This document shows, piece by piece, positions 29,829 to 41,018 of a DNA stretch of 48,113 nt (positions within the stretch are counted from its first letter, which is position 1; each line of letters begins with the position of its first letter). Origin of the DNA: Nemertoderma westbladi. Lineage: Eukaryota; Xenacoelomorpha; Nemertodermatida; Nemertodermatidae. The stretch covers positions 1 to 48,113 of the forward strand of contig JAUCBJ010002732.1 in assembly GCA_032718475.1 (NCBI GenBank). The letters run 5' to 3'. The position numbers and the translations under genes were made by a program. Under the pieces are notes generated by a model. That model did not search any database. It was not told where the DNA came from and worked only from the letters and a program-made list of their open reading frames with translations.

Positions 29829-31548
29829 TGTCATGGTCGATACAGCTAAATCTAACAAATGGAGCTACGGTCTGTCATGGTCGATACAGCTAAATCTAAC
29901 AGATGGAGCTACGGTCTGTCATGGTCGATACAGCTAAATCTAACAGATGGAGCTAAGGTCTGTCATGGTCGATACAGCTAAATCTAACAGATGGAGCTAC
30001 GGTCTGTCATGGTCGATACAGATGGAGCTACGGTCTGTCATGGTCGATACAGCTAAATCTAACAGATGGACCTACGGTCTGTCATGGTAGATACAGCTTA
30101 ATCTAACAGATGGAGCTAAGGTCTGTCATGGTCGATACAGCTAAATCTAACAGATGGAGCTACGGTCTGTCATGGTTGATACAGCTAAATCTAACAGATG
30201 GAGCTACGGTCTGTCATGGTCAATACAGCTTAATCTAACAGATGGAGCTACGGTCTGTCATGGTCGTGGAGCTACGGTCTGTCATAGTCGATACAGTTTA
30301 ATCTAACAGATGGAGCTACGGTCTGTTATGGTCGATACAGCTAAATCTAACAGATGGAGCTACGGTCTGTCATGGTCGATACAGCTAAATCTAACAGATG
30401 GAGCTACGGTCTGTCATGGTCGATACAGCTAAATCTAACAGATGGAGCTACGGTCTGTCATGGTCGATACAGCTAAATCTAACAGATGGAGCTACGGTCT
30501 GTCATGGTCGATACAGCTAAATCTAACAGATGGAGCTACGGTCTGTCATGGTCGATACAGCTAAATCTAACAGATGGAGCTACGGTCTGTCATGGTCGAT
30601 ACAGCTAAATCTAACAGATGGAGCTACGGTCTGTCATGGTTGATACAGCTAAATCTAACAGATGGAGCTAAGGTCTGTCATGGTCGATACAGCTAAATCT
30701 AACAGATGGAGCTACGGTCTGTCATGGTCGATACAGGTTAATCTAACAGATGGAGCTACGGTCTGTCATGGTCGATACAGCTTAATCTAACAGATGGAGC
30801 TACGGTCTGTCATGGTCGATACAGCTAAATCTAACAGATGGAGCTACGGTCTGTCATGGTCGATACAGGTTAATCTAACAGATGGAGCTACGGTCTGTCA
30901 TGGTCGATACAGGTTAATCTAACAGATGGAGCTACGGTCTGTCATGGTCGATACAGGTTAATCTAACAGATGGAGCTACGGTCTGTCATGGTCGATACAG
31001 GTTAATCTAACAGATGGAGCTACGGTCTGTCATGGTCGATACAGGTTAATCTAACAGATGGAGCTACGGTCTGTCATGGTCGATACAGGTTAATCTAACA
31101 GATGGAGCTACGGTCTGTCATGGTCGATACAGGTTAATCTAACAGATGGAGCTACGGTCTGTCATGGTCGATACAGCTAAATCTAACAGATGGAGCTACG
31201 GTCTGTCATGGTCGATACAGCTAAATCTAACAGATGGAGCTAAGGTCTGTCATGGTCGATACAGCTTAATCTAACAGATGGAGCTACGGTCTGTCATGGT
31301 CGATACAGGTTAATCTAACAGATGGAGCTACGGTCTGTCATGGTCGATACAGCTTAATCTAACAGATGGAGCTACGGTCTGTCATGGTCGATACAGCTTA
31401 ATCTAACAGATGGAGCTACGGTCTGTCATGGTCGATACAGCTAAATCTAACAGATGGAGCTACGGTCTGTCATGGTCGATACAGCTTAATCTAACAGATG
31501 GAGCTACGGTCTGTCATGGACGATACAGCTAAATCTAACAGATGGAGC
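29829..31548 (+). repeat. 44-bp satellite array
   Basis: About 39 copies of a 44-bp unit read GGTCTGTCATGGTCGATACA, then GCTAAATCTAACAGATGGAG, then CTAC. Three subtypes alternate in blocks at the middle of the unit (GCTAAATC, GCTTAATC, GGTTAATC). This is evidence of block-wise amplification. Two shortened units occur near 30018 and 30266. It is not stop-free, unlike several other arrays here. Confidence 0.96.
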
Positions 31549-31550
31549 TA

Positions 31551-31870
31551 CGGTGGTGATTTGCGGCCTTTCACCTTTCATTTTGATACTATTATTTAAT
31601 TATATATTTTGATTAATTATTCTTCCCACTTTTCAAAAAGAAAGGTGAAGATCATTCATGTCCATGTCCGTCCATCTGAATAGATTTAGACCTAACTGTA
31701 GTCACGCAAATACAGTGTAGCGCTCTATGTCAGTTTGTGCAATATGGAACCGGTATGATAGTGTGAGCAATCAGTTACTTATCTGGAAGGAGTAATGAGT
31801 TTTTAAAAAAGTGGAAAGAGTAATGAGTTTCAGAATGAAAGGTAAAAAAAAAGGCCGCAAATCACCACCG
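31551..31870. mobile_element. 320-bp MITE at the end of the 44-bp array, TA duplication
   Basis: Tips CGGTGGTGATTTGCGGCCTT and the inverse complement pair over about 40 bases, with a gap of a few bases in a T run. TA lies outside each tip (31549-31550 and 31871-31872), which fits Tc1/mariner-type integration. The insertion sits at the TA of a GGAGCTACGG word of the last satellite unit. No transposase is present. Confidence 0.8.
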
Positions 31871-31872
31871 TA

Positions 31873-32960
31873 TGGAGCCCTCCCATACACTATATCACCC
31901 CGTAAACCTGCCTCCCTTAGCCTTGCTGGTCTTACTCATCGAGGTGGATTGTCAGTCCACCTCGGTTGGTCATTGATTCATCCCTTGGTTAGTATGCCTT
32001 ATTGGATATACCTCGGTTGCCAACTTGTTAAATTGCCCCCCCCCCCCACCCCATTTTATTGGTTGGAGGTGCTTAGCGGACTGGATCCGCTAACAGATTA
32101 ACAATTATTTACGATATTTATATTTACATATTGAAAATCAAAATAATTGTATAAATGGCAAATTATCTCAGCAGGGTGTTTATTTCAAATTAATTCAACA
32201 GAATTAGTAAATTCGAAATCAATTTCTGCGGAACTGCTGTAGAAATCGAGTCCTGTTTAAAATACAATTAATTGGGAGGTTTAACCCTCATCAAAAATGA
32301 AATTGCAATAAACTAAGAGATATTAAACTACCATTGAATTAACATTTAAGTAACTAATTATGCCAAAACATCACATATTGCAGCTTCAGAAATATAATTA
32401 CAATTCAACACATGTGTAATTAGACACAGCCAAGCCATGAATAACAGCACATTTTATAACAATCTTCCGTTCTAACTTAAACTCTCGTTGTCAAGAAACA
32501 CATAAAGCCATTCAGGGCAACGCCTCAATCGATTGTTTCTAACTTTTCCGCGCACCAAACCCGTTGTTATAGTAAGACAAACATAATCGTATAAAATAAG
32601 CTAAATAAATAAATATATACACAAATATAAATCGATGATTAAGACACAAAGGGTAAATGGGTGTTTCTATTTATTGTTTGAACAAAGAACTGTATTATTC
32701 ACTGACTTACTTATTTAATCAATGCACATTTATACAATAGTAACAAAACGAAACAGAGTGGTGGTGAAACACTGGTTCAATAAAATAGTGAAGTGAGTGA
32801 GTTGATTATAAAGAATTATAAAGTCTATCTCTGGGGGTATAACCTCGGTTGTTAGAAAACTTTATCAGAGTTTTGTACCAACGTTGGTTCAACCCTCACC
32901 AACTTATTCTTAATTAACTATAAATACAAGACAGAGTTTGCTATTTAAAGAAATATAATA
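31873..32960. other. Intergenic between satellite arrays
   Basis: No supported gene is seen. The first 230 bases are GC-richer with a C run near 32037. A 96-codon open frame crosses the MITE tip and looks spurious. The rest is AT-rich. Confidence 0.5.
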
Positions 32961-35085
32961 TATAGTATATAGTAAGTGGTACACAGTGTAGGACGCAGTA
33001 TGTGGTACACATAGTAGGCGCAGTAAGTGGCACACATAGTGGCGCAGTAAGTGGTACACAGAGTAGGACGCAGTAAGTGGTACACATAGTGGCGCAGTAA
33101 GTGGTACACATAGTGGCGCAGTGAGTGGTACACAGAGTAGGACGCAGTAAGTGGTACACATAGTAGGCGCAGTAAGTGGTACACATAGTAGGCGCAGTGA
33201 GTGGTACACAGAGTAGGCGCAGTAAGTGGTACACATAGTAGGCGCAGTAAGTGGTACACATAGTGGCGCAGTAAGTGGTACACAGAGTAGGCGCAGTAAG
33301 TGGTACACAGAGTAGGCGCAGTAAGTGGTACACATAGTAGGCGCAGTAAGTGGTACACAGAGTAGGACGCAGTAAGTGGTACACATGAGTAGGACGCAGT
33401 AAGTGGTACACATAGTAGGACGCAGTAGTGGTACACAGAGTAGGCGCAGTAAGTGGTACACATAGTAGGCGCAGTAAGTGGTACACAGAGTAGGCGCAGT
33501 AAGTGGTACACATAAGTAGGCGCAGTAAGTGGTACACAGAGTGGCGCAGTAAGTGGTACACATAGTGGCGCAGTAAGTGGTACACAGAGTAGGCGCAGTA
33601 AGTGGTACACAGAGTAGGCGCAGTAAGTGGTACACATGAGTAGGCGCAGTAAGTGGTACACAGAGTAGGCGCAGTAAGTGGTACACAGAGTAGGCGCAGT
33701 AAGTGGTACACAGAGTAGGCGCAGTAAGTGGTACACAGAGTAGGCGCAGTAAGTGGTACACAGAGTAGGACGCAGTAAGTGGTACACAGTAGTAGGCGCA
33801 GTAAGTGGTACACAGAGTAGGACGCAGTAAGTGGTACACATAGTGGCGCAGTAGGTGGTACACAGAGTAGGCGCAGTATGTGGTACACATAGTGGCGCAG
33901 TAAGTGGTACACAGAGTAGGCGCAGTAAGTGGTACACAGAGTAGGACGCAGTAAGTGGTACACAGAGTAGGCGCAGTAAGTGGTACACATAGTGGCGCAG
34001 TAAGTGGTACACAGAGTAGGACGCAGTAAGTGGTACACAGAGTAGGACGCAGTAAGTGGTACACAGAGTAGGCGCAGTAGTGTGGTACACATAGTAGGCG
34101 CAGTAAGTGGTACACATAGTAGGCGCAGTAAGTGGTACACAGAGTAGGCGCAGTAGGTGGTACACATAGTGGCGCAGTAAGTGGTACACAGAGTAGGCGC
34201 AGTAAGTGGTACACAGTGTAGGACGCAGTAGGTGGTACACATAGTGGCGCAGTAAGTGGTACACATAGAGTAGGACGCAGTAAGTGGTACACAGAGTAGG
34301 CGCAGTAAGTGGTACACATAGTGGCGCAGTAAGTGGTACACATAGTGGCGCAGTAAGTGGTACACATAGTGGCGCAGTAAGTGGTACACAGAGTAGGCGC
34401 AGTAAGTGGTACACAGAGTAGGACGCAGTAAGTGGTACACATAGTGGCGCAGTAAGTGGTACACAGAGTAGGACGCAGTATGTGGTACACAGAGTAGGCG
34501 CAGTAAGTGGTACACAGAGTAGGACGCAGTAAGTGGTACACAGAGTAGGACGCAGTAAGTGGTACACATAGTGGCGCAGTAAGTGGTACACAGAGTAGGA
34601 CGCAGTAAGTGGTACACAGAGTAGGACGCAGTAAGTGGTACACAAGTGGCGCAGTAAGTGGTACACAGAGTAGGACGCAGTAAGTGGTACACATAGTGGC
34701 GCAGTAAGTGGTACACATAGTAGGCGCAGTAAGTGGTACACAGAGTAGGCGCAGTAAGTGGTACACATAGTGGCGCAGTAAGTGGTACACATAGATTAGG
34801 ACGCAGTAAGTGGTACACATAGTGGCGCAGTAAGTGGTACACATAGTAGGCGCAGTAAGTGGTACACAGAGTAGGACGCAGTAAGTGGTACACAGAATAG
34901 GACGCAGTAAGTGGTACACATGAGTAGGACGCAGTAAGTGGTACACATAGTGGCGCAGTAAGTGGTACACATAGAGTAGGACGCAGTAAGTGGTACACAG
35001 AGTAGGACGCAGTAAGTGGTACACAGAGTAGGACGCAGTAAGTGGTACACAGAGTAGGACGCAGTAAGTGGTACACAGAGTAGCC
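32961..35085 (-). repeat. 24-26-bp satellite, long arm of a head-to-head palindrome
   Basis: About 85 copies of a unit are centred on GCAGTAAGTGGTACACA. Three length classes are set by the junction: TAGTGGC (24 bp), GAGTAGGC (25 bp) and GAGTAGGAC (26 bp). All three reverse frames lack stops, so three overlapping open frames of 615-743 codons arise with the phrases LLCVPLTAP, CTTYCA and VYHLLR cycling. I treat these as satellite artefacts. Confidence 0.95.
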
Positions 35086-35099
35086 ACTTTAGTAGCCAC

Positions 35100-35475
35100 A
35101 GTAGCAGAGTACCACTTGCTGCGCCTACTCTTGTGTACCACTTGCTGCGCCTACTCTTGTGTACCACTTACTGCGTCCTACTCTATGTGTACCACTTACT
35201 GCGCCTACTATGTGTACCACTTACTGCGCCGCTATGTGTACCACTTACTGCGCCACTATGTGTACCACTTGCTGCGCCTACTCTTGTGTACCACTTACTG
35301 CGTCTACACTGTGTACCACTTACTGCGTCCTACTATGTGTACCACTTACTGCGCCGCTATGTGTACCACTTACTGCGCCTACTATGTGTACCACTTACTG
35401 CGCCTACTATGTGTACCACTTGCTGCGCCTACTCTTGTGTACCACTTACTGCGTCCTACTCTGTGTACCGGTACC
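35100..35475 (+). repeat. 24-26-bp satellite, short inverted arm
   Basis: About 15 copies run in the opposite orientation (TGTACCACTTACTGCGCCTA), starting about 20 bases after the long arm ends. Two sub-variants (TTGCTGCGCC and TTACTGCG) occur. Together with the long arm this gives a large inverted repeat with a roughly 20-base centre. Confidence 0.95.
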
Positions 35476-35842
35476 ACTACTTACTGACTTATGCGAAACA
35501 AGCTAAATGGAATATTCAATATACAAAAATACAAAAGTACAAAATTATTAAAGATTAATATAAAACTATATATATGTTATAAGGTTTTTATTATCAGGTT
35601 TCAGACACGATAGTAGAGCGGATAGTGCCAGATCCTTCAGTCCTTTACTATGATATTTCCCGTAATAAGAATTTAAAGAATAAATAATTACAATTAACAA
35701 TGATTACATCTCATAACTTTTAGTACTAAGCGTTTACTATAATAAACAATAAACATATAATCTGAAAAACAATAAACGTATTATATCGATACAATAAACT
35801 GACTTTATTCCCGTAAGTAGATGAGATAAATCCACGAGGAAT

Positions 35843-36601
35843 CTAAACGTAGAGTTTCATTTGTTCTCTGACATCCGCGTCGGATTCCAGTCCGAATACT
35901 GCGGGATTATCCGCCATGAGTTGGCACATCTTCTCCAACTGGTTCCGTCGCACCTCGCGTTCTTCCAGCAGCTCCTCCGCGGTGAGACTCGCCTCCAGGC
36001 GTCGAGCTGTCTGGCGCAACTCCGTCTTCTTGTACTCGCTCGCTATGTGATCCATAAACTCGGTGGGATCCCGTTTAGCGTTCGCGTTGGGAGCCAGTAC
36101 CGAGGCAGTATCGGAGCGAACATCGGCAATATCCTCCCCAATTTCCGGTTCCTCAGCTCCCCCATCGGATCCGCTAGACAAGAACGGACAAAACGCCATC
36201 AATCCAGGTGGCATTCCGGGATGCGGCGCGGTTGCGTTCTCCGCATTCGTTGTTGTAACTCGGGAATCCTGAACCCGATCCCGCAAGGCGATAGAATCAT
36301 CTCTGCCTTCCTTCTCAACCGAATCTGATGCCTCGTTCACTTCGTTCCCTGCATCTCTAGCCTCGTTCGTTTTGTCAGACCCGTCCGACTTGGACGACGA
36401 TGTAACGTGTTCGACCTGCACTCCAGGTGCAGGTTCTAATGATACTGCAGTCTGGGTTTCATTATCTTCGAGTTGTTGTAAATCGTTAGTTACAATAAAT
36501 CTATAGAGAGAAGAGAGAATAACAGTAGCCAGGGCACACAGGATTATTCCCAAAACGTAATGCAAATCATCAAACCAAGGCATTACTGAATTATATGTCA
36601 A
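35843..36601 (-). CDS. MXRA7: MXRA7-like single-pass membrane protein
   Basis: The protein has 252 residues. An N-terminal membrane segment (about residues 14-37, LGIILCALATVILSSLY) precedes a long acidic low-complexity region. The C-terminal 45 residues match the conserved tail of matrix-remodelling-associated protein 7. EELLEEREVRRNQLEKMCQL corresponds to human EELEEEQRVQKEQLAAIFKL, and the ends are DADVREQMKLYV and DGDVQEQLRLYDM. Human MXRA7 has the same order of membrane segment, acidic linker and conserved tail, and is of similar size. Its biochemical role is poorly known. Two starts are possible (M1 or M7). On the minus strand an AATAAA lies about 35 bases past the stop (plus-strand TTTATT 35804-35809). 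The frame is uninterrupted and GC-richer than its surroundings, so it looks functional and intronless. Confidence 0.8.
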   Translation of the reverse strand: MTYNSVMPWFDDLHYVLGIILCALATVILSSLYRFIVTNDLQQLEDNETQTAVSLEPAPGVQVEHVTSSSKSDGSDKTNEARDAGNEVNEASDSVEKEGRDDSIALRDRVQDSRVTTTNAENATAPHPGMPPGLMAFCPFLSSGSDGGAEEPEIGEDIADVRSDTASVLAPNANAKRDPTEFMDHIASEYKKTELRQTARRLEASLTAEELLEEREVRRNQLEKMCQLMADNPAVFGLESDADVREQMKLYV

Positions 36602-37550
36602 TCAATGACTGAATGAATACTGGGACTGCAGTATATCCACGTACCAGTATACAGGTATACTGGCAGACAGGTGCCGGTATACTATTTTTTTAGGGGGGTG
36701 GAAATGGGGGTGGAAATTCAAAGTTCAAAATGCTCTGCTTCACCGGTATATCTACAGGACTACAGCTATACTACCGATACTGCGATAGCTACAGGCCTAA
36801 AATAATACCGATATATAACTGTATAATACCTGTTGTATAATAGGCGCATCAACCAATTAAGGCCATTAGTGACCGCACAATTAATTGCACAAATAACTAA
36901 AAGGAGATAATAAACACAAAGAAAATCCACTAATATAAAATAAATTTTAGGTTTAAAAAAATAAACTAACGAAAGCACACACTGTATAGTATAATTCCCA
37001 CAAAAATAATTGATATGAATATTATATGGAACGACATTGCATAATGTTCTCCCTAACCCGAAAAGCCTCATTAAGCTGTTAAGGTAGGCCTAACTTTAGT
37101 AGTTTTTCCCTGGTAGTTGCCCCCATTAGCTCATTTAGCACAAAGTTATTCAGTGCTACTATTTGTTTCTGATCTGATACTGATATAATCATAGTGACTG
37201 TGCAGTTGTGACTGTACAGCTGTAGTTCTAGTTGTTTTTGTCAGGTTGTTGTAGTACATACTAACTACTGCAGTCTAGTATAAATCTTTCCAACCTTCGT
37301 TTGAGCCATTGCAGCTAACATAAACATGTTGTACTGTGTGCTGTGTTTGATTTAAATGTCCTGCATTTGTATTGAAAACGAAAACAAATTGAATTATAAT
37401 GACCAAATTTTCTGCAGGTGTAACACGGTTTTCTGCGCTACCACGACGCGCAGTGCAGATGTCGGCTCTCCGTTTAAGTACGGAATCACTGCCGCTGCCG
37501 TCATTTCTCATTTGTATTCAATAATTCAACATTAGCCAGAGATTCCCGAG
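36602..37550. other. 5' flank of the MXRA7-like gene
   Basis: No other gene is supported. It would contain the minus-strand promoter. Short CCGGTATAC-type repeats lie near 36640-36690. Several small open frames are AT-rich and unconvincing. The last 6 bases (37545-37550) are the target duplication of the next element. Confidence 0.5.
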
Positions 37551-39820
37551 CAGTGGCGTAGCTGATGTTTGTGGCAGGAGGGGCCCGCCACGATTTTAGC
37601 GCCCCCCCCCCCCCCCCCCCCACCTCCCCTTAGAAAAAATAATAAATTAATTGAACTTTTTGTGTGACTATTTTCTAGGGTACACAGTACAGTATGTTTG
37701 ACAGAGTACATCATAATCATAATGGCACAGCCCGTGCTTTGGCATGAGCGAATGACTTTATAACCGCCAACAGGCATATGTTGGAAGGAAGTAGAAAAAT
37801 AAATGTGTTATTTTTCGAATAACAAAAAGACACCATGAAACCATAGTCATTACAAAGGGCAGTGATTTTTTATGTCCTTTTATTTGACTTTTTGTCCTCC
37901 TTTTTTTACGAATTGTGCATAATGACTTTTTGTTGTCCTTTTAATGACTTTTGTTGTCCTTTTAATGACTTTTTATGTATGTATTTCTTCAAACTGTCAG
38001 ACTGCTGATTTCTGGACTGTCAGACAGTTGATTTCAACATGCCTATGCCAAACATTTTCTGGTCTGTCGGACAGTTGGTTTCACTATGCCTGTGCCAAAA
38101 CATTCCATGATTCCATGATTTATAGACTATGAGATAGAATTCCATGCGCCTGTGGTAAAAGACTCTAAATTTAATAGTTTGTGGTTGTTGTAGATAATCG
38201 ATTACCACATGACGTAGCAAAACACTCATTTTATAGCCAAAAACAATTACCAATTGATGGAAAGGAGCAGGTTAAGGCCGGATTTTCTAACCAAAACAAT
38301 AAACAGTCACTTTACCAAATCAGGGAAAGGAGCAGGTTACAGAGGCGGGATTTTCTAACCAAAACAATAAACGATCATTTAACTAATTGAGGGAAAGGAG
38401 CAGGTTATAGAGACGGGATTTTCTAACCAAAACAATAAACGATAACATTAGCAATTGTGAGAAAGGAGCAGGTTACAGAGGCGGGATTTTCTAACCAAAA
38501 CAATAAACAGTCACTTTACCAAATCAGGAAAAGGAGCAGGTTACAGAGACAGGATTTTCTAACCAAATCAATAAACGATAACATTACCAATTGAGAGAAA
38601 GGAACAGGTTACAGAGGCGGGATTTCCTAACCAAAACAATAAACGATCACTTAACTAATTGAGGGAAAGGAACAGGTTACAGAGGCGGGATTTTCTAACC
38701 AAAACAATAAACAGTTACTTTACCAAATCAGGGAAAGGAGCAGGTTACAGAGTCGGGATTTTCTAACCAAAACAATAAACGATAACACCAATTGGGAGAA
38801 AGGAGCAGGTTACAGAGGCCGGATTTCCTAACCAAAACAATAAACGATCACTTTACTAATTGAGGGAAAGGAGCAGGTTACAGAGGCGGGATTTTCTAAC
38901 CAAAACAATAAACGATCATTTAACTAATTGAGGGAAAGGGGCAGGTTACAGAGGCGGGGGAAAGGAGCAGGTTACAGAGGCGGGATTTTCTAACCAAAAC
39001 AACCGGTCAGCTGTTAGGCCTACCAGCACCGTATTTAAATGGTAGGCTACATAGTAGGCCTACAGCAGTACCGGTGCCGGTACCGGTACTAAAATACAGA
39101 AATACCTGCTTTATACCTACATCTGTACATACAATACAGCAAAATAGTGCTATATATACTAATACCGGTACTGATAGCCTGAGAGAACAGCAGTAGAGAA
39201 ACCGGTAGCATGGAACCTAACATTAGATTTTTGGAGGACATAAAAAATAAAAATAAAAGGACAAAAAAAGGATTTAAACGGACAATAAAAATTATTGCGA
39301 TTACAAAGTGCCGTTAAAGTTAAGGTTTATATGCAAGTTCTGAAGCTGAACTGATGTATATAAAATTTTCTTATAATATAAATTTTGTACTCTCCTTTTA
39401 GATTTATATGTACCTGTAGGTGCTTGTTTTTATTTTCTTTATAATCCTGATGATAGATAGCCCTGGTGGCAGAAATATATTGATTGAATAGATAAACTGT
39501 TTTATTTAATAGCGGGGACAAGTCTCCAAGCAACACGAACGTTGAGATTATATGAACAATAAGTAGCAACAAGCTGGTTGTATGTAATGGAAAAAAATTG
39601 TGTTAGGGAATTATTTAAAAAGTTTATTGATATATGATATAGAATGTATTGAAGGTATTTATTAAAAAGTTTCCAACTATTTTACATTAATTTTCAAATG
39701 GGAGCGACCAAGTTTGAAAATATATTGTTCATTCATCGCGATTTTGGCGCCCCCCTGAAGCCAACCGGGGGGGCCCTGCGCCCCCCCCCCCCCCCCCGGC
39801 CCCCCTCAGCTACGCCACTG
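37551..39820. mobile_element. 2.27-kb non-autonomous TIR element with internal satellite
   Basis: The tips CAGTGGCGTAGCTGA and the complement (TCAGCTACGCCACTG) lie at the exact ends. CCCGAG is duplicated outside (37545-37550 and 39821-39826). The CAGTGGCGTAGC tip is of the kind seen in hAT-type elements, but the duplication I can read is 6 rather than 8 bp. Just inside each end is a pure C run (37602-37621 and 39781-39797). The interior is the 68-bp satellite (38250-39003), degenerate CTGTCAGACAG-type repeats near 37995-38110, and GTCCTTTT-rich sequence. No transposase is present. Confidence 0.82.
38250..39003 (+). repeat. 68-bp satellite carrying the AGGAGCAGGTTA core
   Basis: About 11 copies have a 68-bp period (AAAGGAGCAGG at 38326, 38394 and 38462). 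The unit is AAAGGAGCAGGTTACAGAGG, then CGGGATTTTCTAACCAAAAC, then AATAAACGAT, and an 18-base spacer (near TTTAACTAATTGAGGG). Some units alternate CAGTCACTTTACCAAATCAG with GATAACATTACCAATTGAG, which hints at a dimeric order. The final unit is truncated and partly duplicated near 38936-38975. Confidence 0.95.
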
Positions 39821-39888
39821 CCCGAGGGAATTCCGCACAAGAAAGTCCCTGGCGGTTCCTTGCGACCAACAATACCTCCGTTCTACTT

Positions 39889-40106
39889 CCCTTATCGTGA
39901 GTTCCACCGCGACCCCCCACTCCACCGTTCTACTTCCCTGGACTTCCCTTATCGTGAGTTCCACCGCAACCCCGCACTCCACCGTTCTACTTCCCTGGAC
40001 TTCCCTTATCGTGAGTTCCACCGCAACCCCGCACTCCACCGTTCTACTTCCCTGGACTTCCCTTATCGTGAGTTCCACCGCGGCCCCCCACTCCACGAGA
40101 ACTCCC
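39889..40106 (+). repeat. 57-bp minisatellite
   Basis: Nearly four copies encode, in one frame, DFPYREFHRNPALHRSTSL. The period is a multiple of three, and all six frames look largely open. It abuts the right end of the 2.27-kb TIR element. I see no start, splice site or family that would make it a gene, although a coding remnant interrupted by the element cannot be excluded. Confidence 0.85.
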
Positions 40107-40164
40107 TCCCATTGAGGAACGCCAACTTCAGTTGCTCAATCAGCGAGATTTAATTGGAGCTTTT

Positions 40165-40660
40165 TGCAGCTGGTATGGTGGCCCATGGCTGCCACTATAA
40201 AACTCTTGATAAAATATTTAAATATAAATAAGTGGAAAAAGTATCTTGAAAAAAAAATAAGTAAAAAAACTATCTTGAAAAAAATAAGTGAAATAAAATA
40301 TCTTAAAAAAAATCTCAGTAAAAAATATCTTGAAAAAAAAGGTAAAAAAAATACTCACGAAAAAATTCACATAAAAAATAAAAACTGTTAATAAAATTAA
40401 AAAAAAAAAACACCCCACGTGGCCCAGGGCTGCCATCACCCCATAATCAGATAACAGTTGGCCCATGGCTGCCATTAAAAAAACTAATAGTAAAAATAAT
40501 AAAAAAAAATAAAATACCCCCCTCGTGGCCCAGGGCTGCCACTGCCCCCAGAATCAGTACTGCAGTAATTAATAGTATTGGACCAAGGCTGCCATTAAAA
40601 AACTAATAGTAAAAAAATAAAATACCCCCTCGAAGTGCCAACATGGTGTGCTTTACTTAC
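40165..40660. repeat. Degenerate repeat with TGGCCCAGGGCTGCCA core
   Basis: The core TTGGCCCATGGCTGCCA or TGGCCCAGGGCTGCCA recurs near 40179, 40422, 40456, 40525 and 40579. It is followed by A-rich sequence (TTAAAAAAACTAATAGTAAA). Around 40230-40350 there is a separate AAATATCTTGAAAAAAA-type repeat. Confidence 0.7.
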
Positions 40661-40809
40661 ACTGAGCCTCTATTGACTGGCTGTGATTGACAAGCCTACG
40701 TGCCTCAGGAGATACTTTCATGAATACCGCAGTTTTTATTTGGCCATTTTGGTAATTTTGGCCGCCAAAATGACCAAGTTAATGCTTATTGGGATTGGGT
40801 TGGGACTGT

Positions 40810-41018
40810 ATGCCAGTGAAACAAATTTGAAACAAATTAGGAGAGCCGCAATGATAGCCTACCGGAAGAATTGTAACAATGATGGTCTACGGAGCTCAAA
40901 AAATTGGAACAATGTTAAGCAGTTAAGTATGCCAGTGAAACAAATTTGAAAAAAAATTAGGAGAGCCGCAATGATAGCCTACCGGAAGAATGGTAACAAT
41001 GATGGTCTACGGAGCTGC
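40810..41018 (+). repeat. 119-bp direct duplication
   Basis: ATGCCAGTGAAACAAATTTG and the following 70 or so bases occur at 40810 and again at 40929 with only a few differences. It is a two-copy tandem duplication. The surrounding open frame has no recognisable product. Confidence 0.85.

Noticed and set aside
29829-31548. CRISPR-like array
   Set aside because: The units are contiguous with no unique spacers and the context is eukaryotic. It is a satellite.
32910-35141. Three overlapping reverse frames of 615-743 codons (VYHLLR/CTTYCA phrases)
   Set aside because: Pure satellite translation in all three phases, with no unique domain, splice signals or family.
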